Source: Lacrimispora sp. BS-2
GTDB taxonomy: Bacteria; Bacillota; Clostridia; Lachnospirales; Lachnospiraceae
Reading direction: 5' to 3'
NCBI RefSeq assembly: GCF_040207125.1
Contig: NZ_CP157940.1
Coordinates: forward strand, 186,001 to 250,000
DNA length: 64,000 nt
The notes under the pieces were generated by a model. The model was not told where the DNA came from. It did not search any database and saw only the letters and a list, made by a program, of their open reading frames with translations. The position numbers were made by a program, and so were the translations under genes. Numbering within the stretch: the stretch's first letter is position 1; each line of letters starts with the position of its first letter. Positions 26,291-34,995 of this stretch are shown piece by piece.

Positions 26291-26355
26291 GAAATAAGTC
26301 ATGAAAAGATTTTCTTATGTGCAAGCACAACGAAAATCTTTCCCAGCCTTATTTC
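26291..26355. repeat. Compound inverted repeat
   Basis: GAAATAAG (26291-26298) pairs with CTTATTTC (26348-26355), and AAAGATTTT (26305-26313) pairs with AAAATCTTT (26333-26341) inside it. This gives one interrupted stem of about 65 bases. Confidence 0.6.
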
Positions 26356-26434
26356 GCACTGCTCATTGCTTTCGTGGATAGTATACCACAGAAAAACCCT
26401 GTTTGGAATACTGAAGATCGTGGGAAATCCTGCG

Positions 26435-26464
26435 TTGACAGTCTGGGATGATCCGGTGTATAGT
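26435..26464 (+). promoter_or_regulatory. Sigma-A type promoter of the DUF5721 gene
   Basis: TTGACA (26435-26440) and TATAGT (26459-26464) are 18 bases apart, 36 bases upstream of the start codon. Confidence 0.65.
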
Positions 26465-26500
26465 AAACGGATAGAGATTATAAAATGGGGAGAAATTGCC

Positions 26501-26998
26501 ATGATCGCACTGAAAATTGAGGACCTCAAGCTCTTTACCTCCAAGCTGTTCGTGGGGGAAGTGTTTGACCAGTTCCTTGCAAAGGAAGCTGTTATTGTTA
26601 CTTTTAATACATTTACCATAGACGGAACCATACGTTCCGGCTATTACTCCAAAGATGAAATGGAGGAAAGGAACATCGGACAGCTTTCTGACTGGGCCAT
26701 GATGAAGCCTTTTTGTTTTTCATTAATTAAAGGAAAGAGACTTCCCGTCAGTTTCCGGATCATCCTGCAGATGTCAAAGGAAGGAACAGAGCGCTTTCTT
26801 GCATCACGCCAGATTGCCTTTACACCCGACCAGGTGAATGGGCTGTACATCAATATCCGTTATGAGGAAGATAAGCTTACCTGCGTGACAGGAACTTCGG
26901 TTTCTGTCTTTACTCTGGATAAGACCCTGGATGAGGAATGGGACCAGGCCTTTAAGGGGTTTTTAAAGCAAAATGAGATTCCATTTTTGGAAGAATAG
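26501..26998 (+). CDS. DUF5721 family protein
   Basis: A 165-residue protein of a family known only from clostridia and annotated DUF5721. It begins MIALKIEDLKLFTSKLFVGE and includes FTIDGTIRSGYYSKDE and a C-terminal TLDEEWDQAFKGFLKQNEI. No catalytic motif is evident and no membrane segment is present. The ATG at 26501 follows GGGGAG; the frame extends upstream through non-coding repeats. It has its own promoter and precedes htpG. Confidence 0.75.
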   Translation: MIALKIEDLKLFTSKLFVGEVFDQFLAKEAVIVTFNTFTIDGTIRSGYYSKDEMEERNIGQLSDWAMMKPFCFSLIKGKRLPVSFRIILQMSKEGTERFLASRQIAFTPDQVNGLYINIRYEEDKLTCVTGTSVSVFTLDKTLDEEWDQAFKGFLKQNEIPFLEE

Positions 26999-27003
26999 AA
27001 TTA

Positions 27004-27030
27004 TTAGCACTCGTTTTAATTGAGTGCTGA
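27004..27030 (+). promoter_or_regulatory. CIRCE-like HrcA operator
   Basis: TTAGCACTC (27004-27012), nine bases, then GAGTGCTGA (27022-27030). This matches the CIRCE consensus TTAGCACTC-N9-GAGTGCTAA with one mismatch. It lies 7 bases upstream of the htpG -35 box. The same hairpin is followed by TTTTCT and could alternatively end the preceding transcript. Confidence 0.7.
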
Positions 27031-27037
27031 TTTTCTA

Positions 27038-27066
27038 TTGACATTTCCATAATCGCGTATTAAAAT
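27038..27066 (+). promoter_or_regulatory. Promoter of htpG
   Basis: TTGACA (27038-27043) and TAAAAT (27061-27066) are 17 bases apart. Confidence 0.7.
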
Positions 27067-27171
27067 ATTCTTTGCAGGTAAAGTCTGAATGTGATTCATT
27101 TGTATACAAATTTGTGGAAATTCCATGGAAACATGGAACTGAAATAGAAAAAGAGTAAGGAGTGTTCTAGT

Positions 27172-29175
27172 ATGGCAAAGACAGGTAGTTTAACAATTAA
27201 CAGCGAAAATATTTTCCCGATTATTAAAAAATGGCTGTATTCCGACCATGATATTTTTTACCGCGAGCTTGTTTCCAATGGCTGCGACGCCATTACAAAG
27301 CTTAAGAAGCTGGAAATCATGGGAGAATGGCAAAAGCCTGAGGATCTGGATTTTAAGATCGAGATCACTACAGATTCCAATGAAAAGTCCATTACCTTTA
27401 AGGACAACGGCCTTGGAATGACCATGGATGAAGTGGATGAGTACATCAACCAGATCGCTTTCTCCGGCGCCCAGGATTTCCTTGAGAAATATAAGGACAA
27501 GGCCAATGAGGATCAGATCATCGGCCATTTCGGACTTGGTTTTTATTCCGCATTCATGGTAGCAGACAGAGTCACCATTGATACCTTATCCTATAAGGAA
27601 GGGGCTTCTCCAGTTCACTGGGAGTCTGACGGCGGTACGGAATTTGAGATGGAAGAGGGAGATAAGGCAGAGTTTGGCACCACCATTAAGCTGTATCTCA
27701 ATGAAGAAAGCTTAGAGTTCTGCAACGAGTACCGCGCCAAGGAAGTTCTTGACAAATACTGTTCCTTTATGCCTGTTGCAATCTATTTGACCAGTTCATC
27801 TTCAGAGCCTCAGTATGAGACCATTGAAAAGGATGAGCTGACCGACAAGGACACTGTGATCGAAACCATTATTGAGGAAGCAAAGACAGAGGAAAAAGAG
27901 AACGAAAACGGTGAGAAGGAAGTCGTAGAGGTATCTCCTGCCAAAGAAAAATATAAGATTAAAAAACGTCCGGTACCTGTCAATGATATCAATCCTCTCT
28001 GGAACAAGCATCCCAACGACTGCACAGAGGAGGAGTACAAGACATTCTACCGCAAGGTGTTCAATGACTACAAGGAACCTTTATTCTGGATTCACTTAAA
28101 TATGGATTATCCCTTTAATTTAAAGGGTATTCTTTACTTCCCCAAGCTGAATTTAAATTATGACAGCCTGGAGGGAACCATTAAGCTGTATAACAGCCAG
28201 GTATTTATTGCTGACAATATAAAGGAAGTGATTCCGGAATTCCTGATGCTGTTAAAGGGCGTGATCGATTGTCCGGATCTTCCCCTTAACGTATCCAGAA
28301 GCGCCCTTCAGAACGATGGTTTTGTAAAGAAGATTTCCGACTACATCACAAAGAAGGTTGCAGATAAATTAACGGGCATGTTTAAGACAGACCGTGAAAA
28401 TTATGAAAAGTACTGGGATGACATCAATCCATTTATTAAATTCGGCTGCTTAAAGGACGAGAAATTTGCGGAAAAGATCAATGATTCCCTTATCTTTAAA
28501 AATCTGGAAGGCAAGTATTTAACTCTTTCCGATTGCCTGGAGGAGAATAAAGAGAAGCATGAGAACAGTGTATTCTATATCTCCGATGAAAAAGAGCAGA
28601 GCCAGTACATCAACATGTTTAAAGAGGCTGGTATGGATGCGGTCTATCTGACCCATAATATTGACAGCCCGTTTGTAGGTTATCTGGAACAGAAGAATGA
28701 GAATGTTAAATTCTTATGCATTAATTCTGATTTATCCGACACTTTTAAGGAAGAGGTAAAGGAAGAGGATAAGGAAGCCATGAAGGCAGACACAGAGGCC
28801 CTGACCGAGATGTTCCGCAAGGCATTAAGCAAAGAGCATCTGGAGGTAAAGGTTGAGAAATTAAAGAATGAAAATGTATCCTCCATGATCACGGTATCCG
28901 AGGAATCCCGCCGTATGCAGGAAATGATGAAGATGTATACGATGCCTGGAATGGATCCTTCCATGTTTGGAGCAGGCGGTGAGACCCTGGTTCTTAACTA
29001 CAACAATAAGCTGGTGCAGTATATACTGGGACATAAAGACGGAGACCACACAAACTCCATTTGCGAGCAGCTCTATGATCTTGCGGCTCTCAGCCATGGT
29101 TCCCTGACACCGGAGCGCATGACGAAATTTATTGCCAGAAGCAATGAGCTGATGCTTGTGATGGCAGAGGAATAG
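27172..29175 (+). CDS. htpG: Molecular chaperone HtpG (Hsp90)
   Basis: A bacterial Hsp90 of 667 residues. The N-terminal GHKL ATPase domain has ELVSNGCDAITKLKKL, KDNGLGMTMDEVDEYI and GHFGLGFYSAFMV. An acidic, lysine-rich linker near residues 215-265 (EEAKTEEKENENGEKEVVEV) separates it from the middle domain, and the C-terminal dimerisation domain follows. Such a charged linker is longer than in E. coli HtpG and is typical of the clostridial type. AAGGAG precedes the ATG. The CIRCE-like operator upstream suggests heat induction through HrcA. Confidence 0.96.
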   Translation: MAKTGSLTINSENIFPIIKKWLYSDHDIFYRELVSNGCDAITKLKKLEIMGEWQKPEDLDFKIEITTDSNEKSITFKDNGLGMTMDEVDEYINQIAFSGAQDFLEKYKDKANEDQIIGHFGLGFYSAFMVADRVTIDTLSYKEGASPVHWESDGGTEFEMEEGDKAEFGTTIKLYLNEESLEFCNEYRAKEVLDKYCSFMPVAIYLTSSSSEPQYETIEKDELTDKDTVIETIIEEAKTEEKENENGEKEVVEVSPAKEKYKIKKRPVPVNDINPLWNKHPNDCTEEEYKTFYRKVFNDYKEPLFWIHLNMDYPFNLKGILYFPKLNLNYDSLEGTIKLYNSQVFIADNIKEVIPEFLMLLKGVIDCPDLPLNVSRSALQNDGFVKKISDYITKKVADKLTGMFKTDRENYEKYWDDINPFIKFGCLKDEKFAEKINDSLIFKNLEGKYLTLSDCLEENKEKHENSVFYISDEKEQSQYINMFKEAGMDAVYLTHNIDSPFVGYLEQKNENVKFLCINSDLSDTFKEEVKEEDKEAMKADTEALTEMFRKALSKEHLEVKVEKLKNENVSSMITVSEESRRMQEMMKMYTMPGMDPSMFGAGGETLVLNYNNKLVQYILGHKDGDHTNSICEQLYDLAALSHGSLTPERMTKFIARSNELMLVMAEE

Positions 29176-29345
29176 AATGCAGATTCAATGGATTTAGGGA
29201 TATCTTTTTTGGCCCGTTTGTGCTATATTAGATATAGCGATTTTGATATTGGCAGGAAAAAATACCTTTGGGGGGATCCTGCCCCCGCTTGATCGGGCAT
29301 GTATCGATTGTCCAAATAGCACGGGCATTGAAAGGAGAAACTTTG

Positions 29346-29633
29346 ATGAAGGAAAAGACGATGAAGATAAGGAAAGCAGTGCTGCGCCTTATGATGGCTC
29401 TTATGATCGGGATGTTTGCAGGAGCTGCACCTGGAGCCGTATTGGTATCTCATGCAGAGACAGTTGCTGTTTCTGAGGCCAACCTACCGGCAGAGGGAGC
29501 CTCAGATGAAATCGGAATGGACTTTATAATGAAATTTTTCGGAGGAATTATGCTTCTGATCCTGTTTGTTGTGGTAGTGGTAGTATGCTCCAGCATAAGT
29601 GCGGTAGGAGTATTTGATACGCAGGAAGATTAA
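29346..29633 (+). CDS. Small exported membrane protein, unknown
   Basis: A 95-residue protein with an N-terminal hydrophobic segment that looks like a signal peptide (ending near SHAETVAV, residues 36-43) and a second hydrophobic helix at about 65-86 rich in valine (LFVVVVVVVCSS). I do not recognise a family. AAAGGAG precedes the ATG at 29346. It is flanked by htpG and a terminator. Topology suggests a small cell-envelope protein. Confidence 0.65.
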   Translation: MKEKTMKIRKAVLRLMMALMIGMFAGAAPGAVLVSHAETVAVSEANLPAEGASDEIGMDFIMKFFGGIMLLILFVVVVVVCSSISAVGVFDTQED

Positions 29634-29652
29634 TCATATCAGATGGTAAGTT

Positions 29653-29696
29653 AAGGACTTGTATCTTGGAGAATTCCAGGTATAAGTCCTTCTTTA
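29653..29696 (+). terminator. Terminator
   Basis: AAGGACTT (29653-29660) pairs with AAGTCCTT (29684-29691), inner pairing extends the stem and TCTTT follows. Confidence 0.65.
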
Positions 29697-29768
29697 CAAT
29701 CCGGCGATCCATGAAAACAGGAATTAAGACTTATTCTGATAGCTGCCAGATAGTGCCAAATTATTCTA

Positions 29769-29797
29769 TTGACATCCGGGTCTGGTTTCTCTATAAT
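29769..29797 (+). promoter_or_regulatory. Sigma-A promoter of the DegV gene
   Basis: TTGACA (29769-29774) and TATAAT (29792-29797) are exactly 17 bases apart, a consensus promoter. Confidence 0.8.
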
Positions 29798-29851
29798 ATA
29801 TGGTAATGAATACTACATGATAAGTTTCGTGCCGGAAGGAAGGATAGAAAT

Positions 29852-30694
29852 ATGAGCTATAAAATCATTGGGGACAGCTGCCTGGATATTACGGCAGATT
29901 TAAGAAAGGATCCTCACTTTCAGATAATTCCCCTTATTTTACAAGTGGGTAATACTCAGGTAATCGATGACGAGACCTTCGACCAGAAGAGCTTTTTGGA
30001 GCTGGTGAAAAGCAGCAGCGAGTGCCCCAAAACAGCTTGTCCGTCACCGGAACTGTATAAAGAAGCCTTTGAATGCGACGCTGACCAGATTTTTGTGATT
30101 CCCCTGTCCGAGCATTTAAGCGGCAGCTATAACAGCGCAGTTCTGGGAAAAAAACTTTATGAAGAAGAACATGGGAATGACGGGAAAAAGATTGCAGTAC
30201 TTGCTTCAAATTCTGCCTCTGCAGGACAGTTGAATATTGCTCTTTACGTTCAGTCCCTTTGTCAGGCATCCCTGACCTTTGAAGAGATTGAAGAGAAGGC
30301 AAGGATCTTCATTAAGAATATGCATACCTATTTTGTGCTGGAAAGCCTGGATACTTTAAGAAAAAATGGACGCCTTACCGGTCTTCAGGCTTTTTTTGCC
30401 ACGGCCCTGAATATCAAGCCGGTCATGGGATCTGATTCCGGCGTGATCATTAAGCTGGACCAGGCCAGAGGAATCAATAAAGCGCTGGCCCGCATGGTGG
30501 AGATTGCCATTAAAGAGGGAGGAGATACCAGAGATAAAGTTCTGGTTATTTCTCATTGCAATAATCCGCAACGGGCGGAACATGTTAAGCAGGAGATGCT
30601 GAAGCAGGCTGTATACAAGGATGTGATCATTGCAGAGACAGCCGGAGTTGCTACGGTATATGCCAATGACGGCGGAATCGTCATGACACTTTAA
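29852..30694 (+). CDS. DegV family fatty-acid-binding protein
   Basis: A 280-residue DegV protein. These bind a fatty acid and, as FakB, present it to the kinase FakA for incorporation into phospholipid. The N-terminal IIGDSCLDITADL and the LSEHLSGSYNSAVLGKKL ligand-site motif are present, with SLDTLRKNGRLTGLQAFF and KPVM in the second domain. GGAAGGA precedes the ATG. It has a strong promoter of its own. No FakA (DAK2-type) gene is nearby. Confidence 0.92.
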   Translation: MSYKIIGDSCLDITADLRKDPHFQIIPLILQVGNTQVIDDETFDQKSFLELVKSSSECPKTACPSPELYKEAFECDADQIFVIPLSEHLSGSYNSAVLGKKLYEEEHGNDGKKIAVLASNSASAGQLNIALYVQSLCQASLTFEEIEEKARIFIKNMHTYFVLESLDTLRKNGRLTGLQAFFATALNIKPVMGSDSGVIIKLDQARGINKALARMVEIAIKEGGDTRDKVLVISHCNNPQRAEHVKQEMLKQAVYKDVIIAETAGVATVYANDGGIVMTL

Positions 30695-30762
30695 AAAGTG
30701 TATCATAAATGCTTTACAAGTTTGGAAAAATATGTTAAAATTCTCACAAACAGAGAATTACT

Positions 30763-30850
30763 AGGTGCAACTGTAGTGAATCGTGCAGGCATAACTGGTT
30801 ATATTTATACTTTTGCTCAGGCAAAGCGTAAATATGACCAGTTTTTTATT
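30763..30850 (+). promoter_or_regulatory. RAT-like antiterminator overlapping a terminator
   Basis: The stretch 30763-30798 (AGGTGCAACTGT, then GCAGGCATAACTGG) resembles the ribonucleic antiterminator bound by BglG/LicT regulators. Its end overlaps the 5' arm AACTGGTTATATTTA (30793 on) of a long hairpin whose 3' arm ends ACCAGTT (30837-30843) before a T-run. This arrangement is typical of beta-glucoside operons and sits directly before a decayed 6-phospho-beta-glucosidase. Confidence 0.6.
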
Positions 30851-30879
30851 TAACTGAATCGAGCAGGATTGTGGATTGC

Positions 30880-31978
<1,099 letters not shown>

Positions 31979-32064
31979 AAGGTAAAGCCAATGGGAAAAC
32001 TCTGTTTCCTGGATGTTTTCCGTCGGCGGATCCAGGAAGCAATGTAACATAAGGGGAGAAAAGT

Positions 32065-32131
32065 AAGCGCCTTTTTGGGAAGCAGCAGGGATTATTGCCG
32101 AATCCGCTCAAACCGAAAAGGTGCTTTTTTT
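32065..32131 (+). terminator. Terminator after the GH1 remnant
   Basis: AAGCGCCTTTT (32065-32075) pairs with AAAAGGTGCTT (32116-32126) and a run of T follows. Confidence 0.65.
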
Positions 32132-32151
32132 ATCTGTTTAAAAACATATTT

Positions 32152-32371
32152 TGTTGAAAAAATGAGAGTGCTTGAAGATGCTGTGACAAGAGGTGATATC
32201 TGCTGGCATGGACTGGCCTTTACCACTCATAGGGAACTGATGGATTGTGACCTGGTGAATTTTAATTTAAGCTATGGGATACAATACCTCCACATCGGAG
32301 TAAATGCCTCCTCCATGAATCCAATGGTTCCAGGAAGACTGCAGATTCCGGTATATCTTAAGCGTACATAA
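32152..32371 (+). pseudogene. Fragment of a GH38-like (DUF5054) glycosidase
   Basis: About 70 codons carry RGDICWHGLAFTTHRELMD, which resembles the N-terminal part of DUF5054/alpha-mannosidase-like proteins, and then YLHIGVNASSMNPMVPG, which belongs further along in the same family. The two pieces are fused, so a large internal segment has been lost. The family assignment is from memory and moderate. It lies next to the GH1 remnant, suggesting a decayed carbohydrate locus. Confidence 0.45.
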
Positions 32372-32388
32372 TAAGTAAAAGGGAATAT

Positions 32389-32417
32389 TTGACAAATTTA
32401 TGGAACCAGTGTAAGAT
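32389..32417 (+). promoter_or_regulatory. Sigma-A type promoter of the capA-like gene
   Basis: TTGACA (32389-32394) and TAAGAT (32412-32417) are 17 bases apart. Confidence 0.65.
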
Positions 32418-32541
32418 AAAAAAATGAAATATAATCCAGAGAAATATGAAAGAAAAGTTATGGAAAAACCCATGGTTTTTGTGGAAAAAGTAATGGAAAA
32501 TGAAAACTCATGTGGAAATTGTCAACAATCAGGAGGAGTAG

Positions 32542-33744
32542 ATGAAGAAAAAAAATGGGCTGATGAAGATTTTGATTTTCCTACCCATATTGCTGTTTGT
32601 TTTGCTTGTTGGGTGGATTGGGGTAAGTGAATGGAATGGAGCGGGGAGGAAAGTCATGCCTGTGACAGAGGCCGTTCCAGAAGAAAGCCTGGCCCAATCA
32701 GCGTCTGAGGCATCAGAGGAAACGGAAGTCCTGAAGGTGGGGGAATCCCAGTCTCAGGAAGAAAACGCTTCTGCAGGGGAAGAAACAGAGCCAAAACCAG
32801 CCGTTCATCTCCTCTTTGCTGGGGATATATTACTATCTAGTCATGTGATAGCTGCTTATGATAAGGAAGGAAGCATAAAAGGGGTCCTGGATGAGGGATA
32901 TCGCACAGAAATCGGCGGTGCAGATATCTTTATGGCCAATCAGGAATTCCCTTTCAGCAGCCGGGGCTCTGCGGCACCGGATAAGCAGTTTACATTCCGT
33001 CTGCCGCCCTCCAAGGTTTTTCTGATGAATGAAATCGGAGTGGACATCGTTGCCCTGGCCAATAACCATTCTCTTGATTATGGAACGGATGCCCTTGTGG
33101 ACACCTGTACAGCCCTTGATGGAGCCGGCATCAGATATGTGGGGGCGGGCCCTGACATGAACAGGGCAAAACAGCTTGAGAAGATAGAAGTGAATGGAAA
33201 GGCCATAGGCTTTCTGGCGGCATCAAGGGTCTATCCTGATCATAACTGGGTGGCGAACAGCAAAAAACCAGGCATGGTAAGCGGTTATGATCCAACCATC
33301 CTTTTGGAGGAAATTAAAAAGGCAAAAGAAATCTGTGATTATGTGGTGGTCTACATCCACTGGGGAGTGGAGCGGGATGAAAAACCCCAGGAATACCAGA
33401 GGATTCTGGGAAAACAGATCATCGACGCAGGGGCTGACCTGGTGATCGGAAGCCATCCCCATGTTCTTCAGGGAATTGAATATTATAACGGCAAGCCCAT
33501 CTGCTACAGCCTTGGCAATTTCATCTTTGGAAGCAGTATCCCAAAGACAGCCCTTTTACGGGCCCAGGTGGATTTTGCCCAGGGAAGCACCACCTTGTCC
33601 CTGGTTCCGGGAACCTCCAAGGCAGGCTATACCAGAACCCTGACCCAGGAAGACGAGATTCAGGGATTTTACCAGTATTTCCAGGGCATATCCTTTGGCG
33701 TGTCAGTTGATGAAAACGGCGTCATTCACAATAACGGCAATTAA
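32542..33744 (+). CDS. CapA family protein
   Basis: A 400-residue protein with an N-terminal membrane anchor (about residues 8-28), a low-complexity acidic/serine stretch to about 85, and a CapA/PgsA domain with a metallophosphatase-like fold. Conserved motifs include LLFAGDILLSSHV, ALANNHSLDYG, VYIHWGVERDEKP and DLVIGSHPHVLQG, whose Asp, Asn and His residues would bind metal. The family includes poly-gamma-glutamate proteins, but no pgsBC partners are nearby, so a general envelope hydrolase role is as likely. AGGAGGAG precedes the ATG. Confidence 0.88.
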   Translation: MKKKNGLMKILIFLPILLFVLLVGWIGVSEWNGAGRKVMPVTEAVPEESLAQSASEASEETEVLKVGESQSQEENASAGEETEPKPAVHLLFAGDILLSSHVIAAYDKEGSIKGVLDEGYRTEIGGADIFMANQEFPFSSRGSAAPDKQFTFRLPPSKVFLMNEIGVDIVALANNHSLDYGTDALVDTCTALDGAGIRYVGAGPDMNRAKQLEKIEVNGKAIGFLAASRVYPDHNWVANSKKPGMVSGYDPTILLEEIKKAKEICDYVVVYIHWGVERDEKPQEYQRILGKQIIDAGADLVIGSHPHVLQGIEYYNGKPICYSLGNFIFGSSIPKTALLRAQVDFAQGSTTLSLVPGTSKAGYTRTLTQEDEIQGFYQYFQGISFGVSVDENGVIHNNGN

Positions 33745-33746
33745 AC

Positions 33747-34691
33747 TCAGACGAGGTATCTGTCACCCTGGCAGATGCCTCGTTCTTTTAACCGTTTTGC
33801 CAGAGTACCGAGGAACAGCTTTTTATTGCCGCTCCATAGAGGCGAAATAAGAAGCTTTTTTGGCCCATCTCCGCTGATCCGGTGTATGACTACCTCTGGA
33901 GGAAGGATGGCAATGCAGTCTATGATCAGGTCCACGTATTCTTCCAGGGTGTAGACAGGAACCAGGCCTTTTTCATATTCTGCGGCAAGGTCAGTTCCTT
34001 TTAATACATGAAGGAGCTGAAGCTTGATTCCGTTGGTCCCATGTTCTCCCAAATGGCCCAGATAGTTTACGGTTTCCAGAATCATGTCCCTGGTTTCCCC
34101 TGGAAGCCCTAAAATGACATGAGAAATGACCGTAAGCCCGGTTTCCGTTAAATTCTGGTAAGCTTCAAAGAAAGTATGAAGGGGATATCCTCTCCGGATA
34201 TGGTCTGCTGTTGATTCATGAATGGTCTGAAGCCCCAGTTCTACCCAGACAGGCTTAATCCGGTTTAATCTTTTTAACAGTTCCAGGACATCAGGTGGAA
34301 GGCAGTCTGGACGGGTGGCAATGGAAAGGACCGCCACATCCGGATGGGAGATAGCCTGGGTAAACAGCTCTTCCAGATAGGGTACGGGAGCGTAGGTATT
34401 GGTGTAAGACTGAAAATAGGCGATGAAACGGCCTTCCCCCGGCTTTAGTTTCCCCTGGATCCTTTTACGGGCAGATTCGATCTGACTGGTGACAGAGGAA
34501 TGAAGGGCAAGGGACTCGGCAAATTCTCCCGATCCTCCGCCGCTGCAGAAGATGCATCCCCCGGTTCCCAGGGTTCCATCCCGGTTGGGGCAGGTCATGC
34601 CGCCGTCAAGAGCCAGTTTATATATTTTTTGTCCGTATTGTTTCTTCATTTCATAGTCCAGGGAATGATAAGGTTTTTCGTTCCAGTACAT
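33747..34691 (-). CDS. Radical SAM protein, TIGR01212 (YhcC-like)
   Basis: A 314-residue radical SAM protein. The iron-sulfur cluster site is CPNRDGTLGTGGCIFC near residues 35-50, a spacing specific to the YhcC/TIGR01212 group, followed by ELGLQTIHESTADHIRRG and SHVILGLPGET. The reaction is unknown. The start at 34691 lies 13 bases after a GAGG that belongs to a dispersed repeat; the frame continues upstream, and I regard that part as untranslated. Confidence 0.9.
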   Translation of the reverse strand: MYWNEKPYHSLDYEMKKQYGQKIYKLALDGGMTCPNRDGTLGTGGCIFCSGGGSGEFAESLALHSSVTSQIESARKRIQGKLKPGEGRFIAYFQSYTNTYAPVPYLEELFTQAISHPDVAVLSIATRPDCLPPDVLELLKRLNRIKPVWVELGLQTIHESTADHIRRGYPLHTFFEAYQNLTETGLTVISHVILGLPGETRDMILETVNYLGHLGEHGTNGIKLQLLHVLKGTDLAAEYEKGLVPVYTLEEYVDLIIDCIAILPPEVVIHRISGDGPKKLLISPLWSGNKKLFLGTLAKRLKERGICQGDRYLV

Positions 34692-34700
34692 GCTTTTCTC

Positions 34701-34731
34701 GTTTCCTCTTTTCTTTCCATGTTTTTTGGGC
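34701..34731 (-). repeat. Dispersed leader repeat, copy C
   Basis: This matches copy A at 26147-26177 at 28 of 31 bases. On the minus strand it ends in GAGGAAAC just upstream of the radical SAM gene, as copy A does before apeB. Confidence 0.7.
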
Positions 34732-34864
34732 AGGATATACCCTTTTATCGGGTGTAAAGTATGCTTGCACGGTGTTTTCTCCGGGGTTATTTTTGATTGT
34801 TTCATTATACGGGAACCCCGGATGAGCTGTCAAATTATTTTATGGTTTTTCGTAAAATATTGTA

Positions 34865-34918
34865 TTGTGAAATCTTTGGCATTTATGATATACTCGTAAC
34901 AATGACAATACGTTGTCA
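34865..34918 (+). promoter_or_regulatory. galK promoter with downstream dyad
   Basis: TTGTGA (34865-34870) and TATACT (34889-34894) are 18 bases apart. Just after, TGACAA-TACG-TTGTCA (34903-34918) is a perfect inverted repeat placed where a repressor would block transcription. Confidence 0.55.
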
Positions 34919-34995
34919 ATGAATGGAAAAAACCATCCAGGTTACCTTTAGCCCCAAAAGCGTGGGCAGTAAATCGGAAAAGGAGAGCAAATGAC

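Larger units (their letters stand above)
26144..26500. other. Repeat- and hairpin-rich intergenic region
   Basis: This stretch between the divergent apeB and DUF5721 genes carries two copies of a dispersed repeat, a perfect 14-bp palindrome, a long compound inverted repeat at 26291-26355, and the promoter of the DUF5721 gene. No gene is supported. Confidence 0.6.

Noticed and set aside
26144..26302. N-terminal extension of apeB by 53 codons
   Set aside because: The extension is made of a dispersed repeat and a palindrome; a ribosome site sits right before the ATG at 26143, where M18 homology begins.
30854..30878. Third copy of the repeat found at 3301-3380
   Set aside because: Only GAATC and GGATTGC are shared; the hairpin arms are not conserved, so similarity is too weak.
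34692..34805. N-terminal extension of the radical SAM protein by 38 codons
   Set aside because: It translates the same repeat and has no similarity to the family.
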